A stretch of 64,000 nt of DNA from Rhodoluna limnophila (GTDB lineage Bacteria > Actinomycetota > Actinomycetes > Actinomycetales > Microbacteriaceae). A model generated the notes under the pieces. That model made no database searches and was not told the DNA's origin. It saw only the letters and a list, made by a program, of their open reading frames with translations. Both the position numbers and the translations under genes were made by a program. Positions 29,137-38,222 of this stretch are shown here, piece after piece (within the stretch, counting starts at the first letter, position 1; the number at the start of each line of letters is the position of its first letter). Where the stretch lies: the NCBI RefSeq assembly GCF_005845365.1, contig NZ_CP040509.1, forward strand, positions 744,001 to 808,000, read 5' to 3'.

Positions 29137-29493
29137 ATGTCAGACACAAACGAGTACAAATCTGCGGGTAATAAATTCTCGAAAGAGGAAGAGAAACTTT
29201 GGTCGGTCCTAGTACATGCGGTTGCAATCGTGTTTGAGTTCTTTGCCCCAGTACTTGGATTTCTGCTTTTCAGGGACAAGGGGCCGTTCATTCGTCACCA
29301 CGTGACCGAGTCGCTCAACTTTGGCCTAACCATGGTGGTCTTCGCTATTGGCCTAGCAATTTCAGTTATCGGTTGGTTGGTGATTTGGGCGTTGCCAATC
29401 TACTGGACAATTTTTAGGATTGTCGCTTCCTATCGAGCCAGCCAGGGAGACTTCTATCGATATCCGCTGACTATCCGATTCGTCAAGAACTAG
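29137..29493 (+). CDS. DUF4870-type small membrane protein
   Basis: 118 residues from the ATG at 29137, which has AAAGGGG upstream; the frame extends to 29086 but without a ribosome site. A soluble N-terminal KEEEKLWSVLVHAVAI segment leads into about three transmembrane helices, with the conserved RHHVTESLNF and a C-terminal YRYPLTIRFVK, matching DUF4870/Tic20-like small membrane proteins. Function is unknown. It is divergent from hrcA and shares the CIRCE-containing region. Its 3' end overlaps hemW tail-to-tail by four bases. Confidence 0.8.
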   Translation: MSDTNEYKSAGNKFSKEEEKLWSVLVHAVAIVFEFFAPVLGFLLFRDKGPFIRHHVTESLNFGLTMVVFAIGLAISVIGWLVIWALPIYWTIFRIVASYRASQGDFYRYPLTIRFVKN

Positions 29494-30731
29494 TCCAGTA
29501 GTTTTCTAACCAGAGAATCGGCTAATAATCGACCCTTGAGCGTCAGCCGGATTTGCCCATTGATTGCCGCTCCCGGCTCGATTAAGCCGTCGGCAATGAA
29601 TCCAGCGATCAACCCCACTGCGTGCTCGCTAACGGTTTTGGCCAGGTCTATAGAAAGACCTTCGTAAATTCTGATTTCGAGGAGAATTCTCTCCTCAAGG
29701 CGTGTCCTCTCCGACAAGACTTCCCGACCAGCAGCCGGCGATTTTCCGAACGTCAGGGCTGCCGAGTAGACGCTTGGGTGCTTCTGATTCCACCAACGTA
29801 CTCCCCCGAAATGACTGTGAGCCCCGGGGCCGTAACCCCACCAGTCCTGCCCCTGCCAGTAGGCCAGGTTATGCCTCGAGGCGTTTTCGACACCAGCTGC
29901 TTCCTTTGACCAGTTACTAACCTCGTACCACTTGAATCCAGCGTCTTTTAGCAACTCATCCGCCAGCTCGTATTTATCCGCCTGCAAATCTTCATCTGGC
30001 TCATCGAGATCGCCACTTCGAATCTGCCGCGCCAACTTAGTGCCAGGTTCGACGATTAGGGCGTATGCAGAAATATGATCGGGTTCCATGCTCAGTGCGG
30101 CCAGGACGCTTTCACGCCACTGTTCGAGGGTCTCGCCCGGTGCTCCGTAAATTAGGTCTACAGAGGTCGCCAGACCAGCAGCTTTAGCGGCCTCGATGGC
30201 GGCCGGAACGTTTGCCGGATTATGTGTGCGCTCCAACGTGGCTAAGACCGATGGAACAGCCGACTGCATGCCGAAAGACACTCGGGTGAATCCACCCGCC
30301 TTCAGAATTTGAAGGTAATCAAGGTCAACGGTATCGGGGTTGGCCTCAGTTGTTATTTCAGCGGCGTCGGAAATACCGAACGCAGAATCGAGTGAAGCGA
30401 GAATCTTGACTAGATCTGAGGCCGGCAATTGCGTGGGAGTTCCGCCACCAAAAAACACCGTCGAAAGAGGCCGGTTCTCGATGCCGGTTCGAGCTAGAAC
30501 GCCTTGGCTAAAAGCAATCTCAGAAATTAGGACATCTGCATACTCAGATTGGCTCGCGCCATCGAGCTCGGAAGCTGTATAGGTATTGAAATCACAGTAA
30601 CCACATCGAACACGACAAAAAGGAATGTGCACGTAGGCGTGGAAGCTTCTGTGTTTAGCACCCTCGCCTGCTTGTGCCGGCAAACTGCCGTCACTTGGTG
30701 CGGGTTCGCCAATCGGCAGCGGTCCGGCCAC
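29490..30731 (-). CDS. hemW: Radical SAM heme chaperone HemW
   Basis: 413 residues. The radical-SAM cluster motif CRVRCGYCDF (CxxxCxxC) follows AYVHIPF, and FFGGGTPTQLP binds SAM. A C-terminal HemW domain is present. It was formerly annotated as oxygen-independent coproporphyrinogen oxidase; HemW inserts heme into proteins. The start GTG shares one base with the lepA stop (TAGTG), so it is coupled to lepA. Confidence 0.92.
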   Translation of the reverse strand: MAGPLPIGEPAPSDGSLPAQAGEGAKHRSFHAYVHIPFCRVRCGYCDFNTYTASELDGASQSEYADVLISEIAFSQGVLARTGIENRPLSTVFFGGGTPTQLPASDLVKILASLDSAFGISDAAEITTEANPDTVDLDYLQILKAGGFTRVSFGMQSAVPSVLATLERTHNPANVPAAIEAAKAAGLATSVDLIYGAPGETLEQWRESVLAALSMEPDHISAYALIVEPGTKLARQIRSGDLDEPDEDLQADKYELADELLKDAGFKWYEVSNWSKEAAGVENASRHNLAYWQGQDWWGYGPGAHSHFGGVRWWNQKHPSVYSAALTFGKSPAAGREVLSERTRLEERILLEIRIYEGLSIDLAKTVSEHAVGLIAGFIADGLIEPGAAINGQIRLTLKGRLLADSLVRKLLD

Positions 30732-32587
30732 TACTTCTTCTTCTCGCCCTTTTTCTCGCCATCAGTCGATAGCGCGGCAATAAATGCCTCTTGCGGCACT
30801 TCAACGCGACCAATGGTCTTCATGCGCTTCTTACCCTCTTTTTGCTTCTCAAGAAGTTTGCGCTTACGACTGATGTCACCGCCGTAACACTTGGCAAGAA
30901 CGTCTTTTCGCATAGCCCTGATTGACTCACGGGCAATAATCCTGGCACCGATAGCAGCCTGAATTGGGACTTCAAACTGCTGGCGCGGAATCAACTCACG
31001 CAGCTTACCGGTGATCATGACGCCATAGGCGTAGGCCTTTTCTCGGTGCACGATTGCGCTAAATGCGTCAACCTGTTCACCCTGGAGAAGGAGGTCAACC
31101 TTGACTAGATCTCCCTCTTCAAGACCAATTTCCTCGTAGTCGAGAGATCCATAACCAGCGGTTTTGCTCTTCAACTGATCAAAGAAGTCAAAAACAATCT
31201 CGGCCAGCGGAAGGGTGTATCGAAGTTGAACGCGGTCTTCGCCTAGATATTGCATGTCGATCATGGTGCCACGGCGACTCTGGCAGAGCTCCATGATGGT
31301 ACCGACGTAGTCTTTCGGGCTCAGAATAGTGGCACGCACAATCGGCTCGAGGATCTTCTTAATTTTTCCGCCAGGGAATTCGCTCGGGTTAGTGACGGTA
31401 ATCTCGTCGCCGTTCTCAAGAGTTACCTCGTAGACCACAGATGGGGCCGTGGCAATGAGGTCCAACCCAAACTCGCGCTCGAGGCGTTCGGTGACGATCT
31501 CTAGGTGCAATAGGCCTAGGAATCCAATTCGGAATCCGAAGCCGAGAGCTACCGAGGTTTCTGGCTCATAGACCAGTGCGGCGTCTGAAAGCTTGAGCTT
31601 GTCCAACGCTTCGCGCAAGACTGGGTAGTCGGATCCATCAATCGGATACACGCCCGAGAAAACCATTGGCTTTGGGTCCGCATAACCCTTTAGCGGCTCA
31701 GTGGCCGGGTTTAGCTTGGTGGTAACCGTGTCACCCACCTTGGACTGGCGAACGTCCTTCACACCGGTGATTAGGTAACCGACCTCACCGACTCCAAGGC
31801 CCTTGGTAGGTTCTGGTTCTGGTGAAGAAACACCGATCTCCAGCGCTTCGTGAACCGCTTTAGTAGACATCATGGTGATTTGCTCACGTGGCTTGAGCTG
31901 CCCGTCAATCATGCGAATGTAGGTAACTACGCCACGATAGCTGTCATACACCGAGTCAAAAATCATCGCGCGCGCAGGCGCATTTGGGTCACCAACTGGC
32001 GCAGGCACCTCGTTGACAATCAGGTCAAGCAGCGAGTCAACACCCATACCGGTTTTTCCTGAAACGCGAAGGCAATCTTCAGGATTTCCACCGATTAGGT
32101 TGGCCAGCTCCTCCGCATACTTTTCTGGCTGCGCAGCTGGGAGGTCAATTTTGTTTAGGACTGGAATGATCTTGAGGTCATTTTCCATCGCCAAGTACAG
32201 GTTGGCCAGGGTCTGGGCCTCGATACCCTGAGCAGCATCTACCAGGAGAACGGCGCCCTCACAGGCTGCCAATGAACGCGATACCTCATAAGTAAAGTCA
32301 ACGTGTCCAGGGGTGTCGATCATATTTAGCGCGTAGGTTTTGCCATCCATCTCCCAAGGCATACGAACTGCCTGAGACTTGATGGTGATTCCGCGCTCAC
32401 GTTCGATGTCCATGCGGTCCAAGTACTGGGCACGCATAGATCGGTCGTCGACGACACCGGTTAGCTGAAGCATTCGGTCAGCCAAAGTTGACTTACCGTG
32501 ATCAATGTGGGCGATGATGCAGAAATTGCGAATCATCGCTGGATCGGTCTTTGCCGGTTCTAGACGGGTGGTTGCGCGTGGCGACAA
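30731..32587 (-). CDS. lepA: Elongation factor 4 (LepA)
   Basis: 618 residues. GTPase motifs [18 protein letters not shown] and NKIDLP, then EF-G-like domains and the LepA-specific C-terminus ([25 protein letters not shown]). It acts on ribosomes in translation and assembly. The start is TTG with AGAGG upstream. A short ACCGC/GCGGT stem-loop lies in its leader at 32618-32630. It runs directly into hemW. Confidence 0.96.
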   Translation of the reverse strand: MSPRATTRLEPAKTDPAMIRNFCIIAHIDHGKSTLADRMLQLTGVVDDRSMRAQYLDRMDIERERGITIKSQAVRMPWEMDGKTYALNMIDTPGHVDFTYEVSRSLAACEGAVLLVDAAQGIEAQTLANLYLAMENDLKIIPVLNKIDLPAAQPEKYAEELANLIGGNPEDCLRVSGKTGMGVDSLLDLIVNEVPAPVGDPNAPARAMIFDSVYDSYRGVVTYIRMIDGQLKPREQITMMSTKAVHEALEIGVSSPEPEPTKGLGVGEVGYLITGVKDVRQSKVGDTVTTKLNPATEPLKGYADPKPMVFSGVYPIDGSDYPVLREALDKLKLSDAALVYEPETSVALGFGFRIGFLGLLHLEIVTERLEREFGLDLIATAPSVVYEVTLENGDEITVTNPSEFPGGKIKKILEPIVRATILSPKDYVGTIMELCQSRRGTMIDMQYLGEDRVQLRYTLPLAEIVFDFFDQLKSKTAGYGSLDYEEIGLEEGDLVKVDLLLQGEQVDAFSAIVHREKAYAYGVMITGKLRELIPRQQFEVPIQAAIGARIIARESIRAMRKDVLAKCYGGDISRKRKLLEKQKEGKKRMKTIGRVEVPQEAFIAALSTDGEKKGEKKK

Positions 32588-32674
32588 AAGAAACCTCTAA
32601 TTAGATTGAAGAAAGGGACCGCTCAGCGGTTTCTCTATTCTCTCACATGCTCGACGGCACTCCGAGGGATTTAC

Positions 32675-32704
32675 TTGCCGATTACCGCATACTGCTGGTA
32701 GCAT
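32675..32704 (+). promoter_or_regulatory. Probable promoter of rpsT
   Basis: TTGCCG (32675-32680), 18-base spacer, TAGCAT (32699-32704). It leaves a leader of about 90 bases before rpsT, long enough for the autoregulation known for S20 in other bacteria; no structure is proposed here. Confidence 0.5.
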
Positions 32705-32802
32705 TAGAGGTCGAGACGGATGAAGTAATCATCCAAATCCCACAAGTTTTGAATTTGTTCAGCATGCCTGCGACTGCAGGGTGCAAACCAAGAAAGTGAA
32801 AC

Positions 32803-33063
32803 ATGGCAAACATCAAGTCACAGATTAAGCGAATTGGCACCAACCTAAAGGCTGCTGAGCGCAACAAGGCTGTTCGCAGCGAGGTCAAGACCGCTGTTCG
32901 CGCATCTCGCGAAGCGACTGCAAGCGGCGACAAGGTAGCAGCAGCTGCAGCTCTTGCACTAGCTGGCAAGAAGCTAGACAAGGCAGTTTCAAAGGGTGTT
33001 CTTCACAAGAACAACGCTGCAAACCGCAAGTCAGCACTTGCCAAAAAGGTTGCGGCTCTCTAA
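32803..33063 (+). CDS. rpsT: 30S ribosomal protein S20
   Basis: 86 residues, Lys/Ala-rich and helical, beginning [11 protein letters not shown], with [21 protein letters not shown]-type C-terminal segment; a normal length for S20. It is a primary 16S-binding ribosomal protein. It is transcribed alone on the plus strand between divergent lepA and a convergent MFS gene, with a terminator directly downstream. Confidence 0.97.
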   Translation: MANIKSQIKRIGTNLKAAERNKAVRSEVKTAVRASREATASGDKVAAAAALALAGKKLDKAVSKGVLHKNNAANRKSALAKKVAAL

Positions 33064-33076
33064 ACCGAAGCTTTAG

Positions 33077-33109
33077 AAAAACCCCGGGTCATTTGACTCG
33101 GGGTTTTTT
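33077..33109. terminator. Bidirectional terminator between rpsT and the MFS gene
   Basis: AAAAACCCCG (33077-33086) and CGGGGTTTTTT (33099-33109) form a GC stem flanked by A- and T-runs in both directions. The MFS stop codon (33089-33091) and its last codons lie within the loop and one arm, so the terminator overlaps coding sequence. Confidence 0.93.
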
Positions 33110-34303
33110 ATTGTCCTGAACCATACCTGGCTTACCTGCAATGTAGCCGCAGACCATCTGGAGCACAGTCAGAGCTGTTAGCAGCCAAAGGCTGACCGCC
33201 CAAGAACCAGTTGCGGTGGCCAGAACACCAACTACGAAGGTACCCAAGGCGGAGATTAAATAGCCAACCCCCTGGGTCATCGCTGATAACTGAGTCGTTG
33301 CATCGCTGCTCGATGCCCGAATGCTCACTAGTGAGAGGGAAATAGGAAAGGTGGAGGCCTGCCCAATTCCAATCAAGATTGAACTGAGCAGAAGAATCAA
33401 TTGATCGGCGTTACTTGAGGCCAGCGATGTGGCCAACCCAGCAAACCCTGCAGCTGAAACCGCACTCGAGCCGGAAGCCCACCAAGCGAGTGATTTAAAC
33501 CTGCCCAAGATCGACGACATTGCTAGCCCGAACGGGATTCCTATTGATGTTGCGATACCCAAATAAAAACTAATGTCGCCGTCGGTAAACCCTTTCGACA
33601 GCAGTGCCGTCGGAAGCCAACCAAGGATCGCGTAGAAACCCAGTGACTGAATTCCGAAGAACAGCACCAGGAGCCAAGCTAAGCCCGAATGGAGTGGAAG
33701 GGAATTTACCTGACCTACCTCAGCAATCGGCGCAACAGGGTCGTTACGTCCGCGAGTCAATTTTGGTGCCCAAAGCACAATTGCCAGCAATCCAGGTGCA
33801 GCCCAAATAGCTGATGCCGCTTGCCATCCACCTAGAGAGGCACTTACGGATACAGCCGAAGAGGCAGCAAAGCTGGCCGAAATTGCTAACACCGTGGTGT
33901 ACATGCCGGTGACCAGCGGAACAGACTTTGGAAAGTCTCGGCGGACCACCGAAGGCAACAGGACGTTGGCTGCAGCAATCGACAGCCCCGCCGCGACAGT
34001 GCCGACTAGAAGACCGGGGAACCCTAGGAATCCTCGAAGCGCCATCGCGATTGCAAGGACTAAGAGAACCAGCATCATGGCTTGGTCGACACCTAATCGG
34101 GATACCAACCAGGGACTAAAAAATGCACCTAGGCCAAAACAGAGAACTGGCGCTGCGGTCAGCACGCTCGCATCGGTTGGAGAGAGCGTTAGCGAATCGG
34201 TTATTTCGGCTAGCAGAGGGCCAATAACCGCCACTGCGGGTCTGAGGACTAGGGAAATAGCAATCAGAGCTAGAAGCCCAAGAACCTTAGTTCGACGATT
34301 CAC
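33089..34303 (-). CDS. MFS transporter (CynX/NimT-like)
   Basis: 404 residues, about twelve transmembrane segments. LVLRPAVAVIGPLL near the N-terminus and the half-way loop suit the cyanate/nitroimidazole (CynX/NimT) branch of the major facilitator superfamily, often annotated as an efflux or nucleoside-analogue exporter. The substrate cannot be told. Its start overlaps the end of holA by 17 bases. Confidence 0.85.
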   Translation of the reverse strand: MNRRTKVLGLLALIAISLVLRPAVAVIGPLLAEITDSLTLSPTDASVLTAAPVLCFGLGAFFSPWLVSRLGVDQAMMLVLLVLAIAMALRGFLGFPGLLVGTVAAGLSIAAANVLLPSVVRRDFPKSVPLVTGMYTTVLAISASFAASSAVSVSASLGGWQAASAIWAAPGLLAIVLWAPKLTRGRNDPVAPIAEVGQVNSLPLHSGLAWLLVLFFGIQSLGFYAILGWLPTALLSKGFTDGDISFYLGIATSIGIPFGLAMSSILGRFKSLAWWASGSSAVSAAGFAGLATSLASSNADQLILLLSSILIGIGQASTFPISLSLVSIRASSSDATTQLSAMTQGVGYLISALGTFVVGVLATATGSWAVSLWLLTALTVLQMVCGYIAGKPGMVQDNKKPRVK

Positions 34304-35279
34304 TTAGTCCCTTATTCGAGATGAGGTGAATAACCTTTTCCAGTGCATAGATAGGGTCTCGCTCCGCACCTTTTGCGGCTGCATCCGCGATAGCCATAGC
34401 TGAAACGGCGTTTGCCAGACCGTCGTCGGTCCAGCCAATGAGGTCTTTACGCGCTCGGTCAACCTGCCAAGGTGCCATGCCTAACGACTGCGGTGATGCC
34501 GAGCGATTGCCGAAAATTTTGGCCAGCTGGCGAATCTTCATAGAGATCGCAGCAACTAGCGGTACTGGATCCGCGCCGGTAGCAATGGCATGACGGAGAA
34601 GCGACAGGGCCTCCCCCGACTTTCCGGCAAGAGCTGCATCTGCGACTTTGAATGCATTTGTTTCGACTCTGCCGCCGTAATAGCGATCGACAACACTTTC
34701 GGAGATGGTCTCAGAGCTATCCATCAGCAATTGATTACAAGCCGAAGCAAGCTCTGCAATGTCGTCAGCAAATGCGTCAAGCAAAGCTCTAACAGCCGCT
34801 GGAGCGATTTTCCTGTCGGCGTGGGCAAATTCAGCTTGAACAAAAGACACACGATCAGCATCTTTTTTTATCTCAGCGCAATTGATTTCTGTTGCGTGGC
34901 TGCTGACACGAATGGCATCAACGAGTTTCTTGCCTCGAACGCTTGAACCGTTGTGCCGGAGAACTACGGTGGTGTCTGCAGTGGGGTGCTCGAGGTACGC
35001 AATGCCATCGGAAATTAGGTCATCCGAGCAACGCTCAAGCCCGCGAATGATCAACAATCGAGGTTCGGCAAATAGCGACGGACTGGTCAGATTTAGGAGA
35101 GTTCCGGCCGAGTAGTCCGATGCCTCGATTTCGTGTATCTCAAGCGCATCATCTTGCCCCTTTAGGGTTTCACGAATCATACGAATTGCTCGACCGGCCA
35201 AAAATTCTTCTGGTCCTGAGACAAAAACCACGGAATCCGGTGCCGCACGGCGCCAGTCAATGATCTTTGCTTTACTCAC
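34287..35279 (-). CDS. holA: DNA polymerase III delta subunit
   Basis: 330 residues. The N-terminal SGPEEFLAGRAIRMI, the middle TVVLRHNGSSVRGKKLVDAI and the C-terminal helical collar domain match actinobacterial HolA. It opens the beta clamp within the clamp loader. The start is GTG; TAGGCT exactly six bases upstream overlaps the comEC stop, a leaderless pattern. It follows comEC, a common actinobacterial neighbour. Confidence 0.92.
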   Translation of the reverse strand: MSKAKIIDWRRAAPDSVVFVSGPEEFLAGRAIRMIRETLKGQDDALEIHEIEASDYSAGTLLNLTSPSLFAEPRLLIIRGLERCSDDLISDGIAYLEHPTADTTVVLRHNGSSVRGKKLVDAIRVSSHATEINCAEIKKDADRVSFVQAEFAHADRKIAPAAVRALLDAFADDIAELASACNQLLMDSSETISESVVDRYYGGRVETNAFKVADAALAGKSGEALSLLRHAIATGADPVPLVAAISMKIRQLAKIFGNRSASPQSLGMAPWQVDRARKDLIGWTDDGLANAVSAMAIADAAAKGAERDPIYALEKVIHLISNKGLSESSN

Positions 35280-35288
35280 CTCATAAGC

Positions 35289-37466
35289 CTAACCGCGACC
35301 GCTGACTCCAAGCTTCAAGTCATTCTGATTGACCTGCAGCGAAATCGACCCCAGGTTGTCTGTTCTCAAAGTTTTACAATTCAAGCTTTCCAAGAGGTCT
35401 AGCGTTCTTCTGGTCGGATGCCCGTAACTATTGCCCTCTCCCGAAGAAATCAGACACACATCTGGGCGAACTGCCTCATACAGTTCGGAGAATTGGTCCC
35501 GTGATCCGTGGTGGGCAACTTTGAGAATCATGGGTACGTTGTCGAGGCCTTGTCCAAGCCAGGTTGAAGATGCAGCGCCAAGACGCATCTGGCCCCTTTC
35601 ACCTAGATCTGCGAGTGCGAGGAAATTAAACTCGGCGGCCTTCCAAAGCATCGCAAGACTAGCGTCATTTGAGTCCTCAACTAGGTTTAGGTTCCTTGGC
35701 GGGTTCAGCACCGTCCAGGTGAGCGCCCCTAGCTTTCCGCTATCGCCCTCAAAAGGCCGATAGATGCGTGAGCCCGTGGCCTGCAGTGTCTCTTGAACAT
35801 TGCTAGCAGCCCAACGTTCATCTGGAAACGGAGAAAGTAATACCTCGCCGATGCGACGACCAGCAAGCGCACCACCGAGCCCTCCCACGTGGTCTAGGTC
35901 GTAGTGGGTAAGAACCAGCAGGTCGATGGTTTGCACCCCAAGTCGATCCAGGCATTTCTTTGTTGGCGCATTCTCGCGACCAACATCGATTACAGCAATT
36001 AGCCCCTCAGAGCGAAGAACAAACGCATCCCCTTGTCCAACATCGCAGGCAACTACCTGCCATGCCTGGTCAGGCCAGATGCCGTATTTTTTTACAGCCG
36101 AACCAGCCGACCCGATGGTCACGCCCAAAATTATTAGCAGAGCAAAACCCGCCCAGTTCTTTGATCTCTGAGCCGATGCCAGCAGAAAAACCACCAGCGC
36201 GATAATTACGGCTAAGGCCGAAATCGCACCAAGAAATCCGTTTGGCCATGGAATTACTCCACCAGCCAGACTGCTCAACGATTGGGTGGTGATGACTATC
36301 CACTGCGCTGCGACTGATGCGAGCCAACTTAGCGCGACAGCCAGCCCAGGTAGAGGAATGGCAACCAAGCAACTAAGAATGCCTAGGACAGTAATTGGGG
36401 CGACCATTGGTTCGACCAGAAGATTGGCCAGTAGTGAATAAGTGGCTAAACCCTCTTGGAGCTGCAATAGAACAGGCAAACACATAACCTGAGCACCCGC
36501 CGAAACAGCGAGTGGGAGCGCAATCCACACGGGCATATGGGACTTGAACTTCTCATACAGCGGTCTGGTGAGCAGAAGTATTCCTGCAGTTGCGGCCACC
36601 GACAGCATGAAACCGTAATCTGTTGCCAACCATGGGTCGATACACAGAAGCACCAACACGGCAAGCGCAAGAGCTGGCGAACCAGCAGCGGGTCGACCTA
36701 GAGAGGCAGCGACTAGAACTACACCAGCCATAAAGGCAGATCTGATTACGCTTGGCTCGGGACCGACCAGCCCGACATAAAGCATCAGGGCCACAACACC
36801 AATAACTGTGCGAACAACCCTACGCCGCGAGATGCGCATCGAAATTAAATACACCAGCCCGACCACGATTGCACAGTTTGCCCCAGAGACCGCAGTCAGG
36901 TGCGTCAAACCAACCGCCTTCATCTGAGCGGAAAACTCATCACTAAGTAGACGCTTCTCTCCGATGGCCAATCCAGCCACCAGCCCCTTAGCTTCACCCG
37001 AAATACCGGCCAGATTAACAAGGAAGGAATCTCTGAACAACTTTGAGGTATTTGCTCCTGGGTGTGCTGGCATTATCAATTCGAAGCCTGAAATGCAGCT
37101 CGCGCGAAAGATTTGTCGATTGACCGATTGAATGGGCGCAAAATTCATAAAACACCGATATTTTGCTCCAACCGCAATCAACTCACTCGGATCTTTTTCG
37201 TTCAAAACCCCAAATGCGCGAACTTCGGCAACATCGTTTTCAATGTGCACCGACTCAATCAAAATCTCGAAACGCGGCCCAGAGAAGGCTGCATTTGTCG
37301 CAGGCAGTTCTCTGATCACTGAGAATTCAACTTGGCCGCCTTCGTAGTTTTCGATCAATTTCACTAAAATTGCCGGCTTTGAGTTGGCGAGTTGAATCCC
37401 AAAGGAGGTCAATCCCAAAGAGAGAGCTAAGAAAGTTGGTACCAGCCAGCGCAGAAGTTGCTTCAT
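35289..37466 (-). CDS. comEC: ComEC/Rec2-family DNA uptake channel
   Basis: 725 residues from the ATG at 37466. It has an N-terminal soluble region of DUF4131 type, a Competence domain with many transmembrane helices (HLTAVSGANCAIVVGL motif), and a C-terminal metallo-beta-lactamase domain with LTHYDLDHVGGL and VAHHGSRDQ. ComEC is the inner-membrane channel for transforming DNA. The usual first N-terminal hydrophobic helix is not clearly in this frame; a hydrophobic 23-codon ORF ending ATGA at this start may supply it. A TTG at 37526 is a less likely start. Confidence 0.9.
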   Translation of the reverse strand: MKQLLRWLVPTFLALSLGLTSFGIQLANSKPAILVKLIENYEGGQVEFSVIRELPATNAAFSGPRFEILIESVHIENDVAEVRAFGVLNEKDPSELIAVGAKYRCFMNFAPIQSVNRQIFRASCISGFELIMPAHPGANTSKLFRDSFLVNLAGISGEAKGLVAGLAIGEKRLLSDEFSAQMKAVGLTHLTAVSGANCAIVVGLVYLISMRISRRRVVRTVIGVVALMLYVGLVGPEPSVIRSAFMAGVVLVAASLGRPAAGSPALALAVLVLLCIDPWLATDYGFMLSVAATAGILLLTRPLYEKFKSHMPVWIALPLAVSAGAQVMCLPVLLQLQEGLATYSLLANLLVEPMVAPITVLGILSCLVAIPLPGLAVALSWLASVAAQWIVITTQSLSSLAGGVIPWPNGFLGAISALAVIIALVVFLLASAQRSKNWAGFALLIILGVTIGSAGSAVKKYGIWPDQAWQVVACDVGQGDAFVLRSEGLIAVIDVGRENAPTKKCLDRLGVQTIDLLVLTHYDLDHVGGLGGALAGRRIGEVLLSPFPDERWAASNVQETLQATGSRIYRPFEGDSGKLGALTWTVLNPPRNLNLVEDSNDASLAMLWKAAEFNFLALADLGERGQMRLGAASSTWLGQGLDNVPMILKVAHHGSRDQFSELYEAVRPDVCLISSGEGNSYGHPTRRTLDLLESLNCKTLRTDNLGSISLQVNQNDLKLGVSGRG

Positions 37467-37534
37467 GTCCCCAAGCCTTGGATTAGGGACACCAATGAAA
37501 TCCACAGAACTCCGGCAGCAATCCAAATTCTCAA
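37463..37534 (-). CDS. Possible 23-codon membrane micro-ORF between comEA and comEC
   Basis: TTG at 37534 overlaps the comEA TGA (TTGA) and is preceded by GAGGTGA four bases away. The ORF reads 23 codons encoding MRIWIAAGVLWISLVSLIQG then LGT, and its TGA overlaps the comEC ATG (ATGA). The product would be a single hydrophobic helix. It could be a real small membrane protein, a coupling device for comEC translation, or the displaced N-terminus of comEC after a frameshift. Confidence 0.45.
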   Translation of the reverse strand: MRIWIAAGVLWISLVSLIQGLGT

Positions 37535-38160
37535 AGGGTCACCTCGTTCATCAGGCCCGCAAATAATTTGTCTCCGATACCACCCACGTTCTTCAGGTCT
37601 TCTATGGCTTGGAAACCGCCATTCTGGTCGCGATAATCAATAATTCGGCCGGCTAAGGCTGGGCCTACTCCGGGCAAAGATTCGAGTTCAACCTGGGATG
37701 CCCGATTGAGATTTATTTTTGCCGCCTGACCTTCGGCTGTTGAGCCACTAATCGGTGCCTCACCAATTGCACCGATGTGGATTTGCTCTCCATCGGTAAG
37801 CGATCTAGCCAGATTTACGGTGGCTTGTTCAGCATCTTCGGTAAGCCCACCCGCCGCGAATACAGCATCGAAAACTCTAGATCCAGCCTCAAGTTCATAA
37901 ATACCGGGCTTCTTCACCTCGCCGATTACGTGTACGAAAATGATTGCTTGATTGACTGAAACGCTCGCAGCGGAAGGCTCGATGCTTAGATTTTCTCCAG
38001 TTCCACTCAGGGAAATCTGGGAATCACCAGCTGCCCCGGTAAGACTATTGACTGCAATTAGGCCAACGGCGACGACTCCCAGCAACAGAAAAGCGAGTTT
38101 TTTACTGATGGGTTGCGTACCCGACAGTGCCTCTGAAAACCTGGACTTTATCCAACCCAT
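37531..38160 (-). CDS. comEA: ComEA-family DNA-binding competence protein
   Basis: 209 residues. A single N-terminal transmembrane helix, then an SLBB domain (VIGEVKKPGIYELEAGSRV) and a C-terminal helix-hairpin-helix pair (LNRASQVELESLPGVGPALAG). ComEA binds incoming double-stranded DNA outside the membrane and hands it to ComEC. I chose ATG 38160 (MGWIKSR); TTG 38166 would add two residues. The leuS terminator lies directly upstream, so a local promoter is expected, but none was recognised. Confidence 0.92.
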   Translation of the reverse strand: MGWIKSRFSEALSGTQPISKKLAFLLLGVVAVGLIAVNSLTGAAGDSQISLSGTGENLSIEPSAASVSVNQAIIFVHVIGEVKKPGIYELEAGSRVFDAVFAAGGLTEDAEQATVNLARSLTDGEQIHIGAIGEAPISGSTAEGQAAKINLNRASQVELESLPGVGPALAGRIIDYRDQNGGFQAIEDLKNVGGIGDKLFAGLMNEVTL

Positions 38161-38164
38161 TACC

Positions 38165-38201
38165 AAAAGGTAAGGCGCCCAGTGATTGCACTGAGCGCCT
38201 T
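38165..38201 (-). terminator. Intrinsic terminator after leuS
   Basis: Minus-strand stem AAGGCGC(T)CAGTG / CACTG(G)GCGCCTT (38172-38201), one mismatch, loop four, then ACCTTTTGG. It ends the leuS transcript just before comEA. Confidence 0.8.
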
Positions 38202-38222
38202 AGGTAGTTCTGTTAGTAACTG

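Noticed and set aside
32618-32630. ACCGC-TCA-GCGGT hairpin in the lepA leader as a regulatory element
   Set aside because: Only five pairs and no known match; it may be chance.
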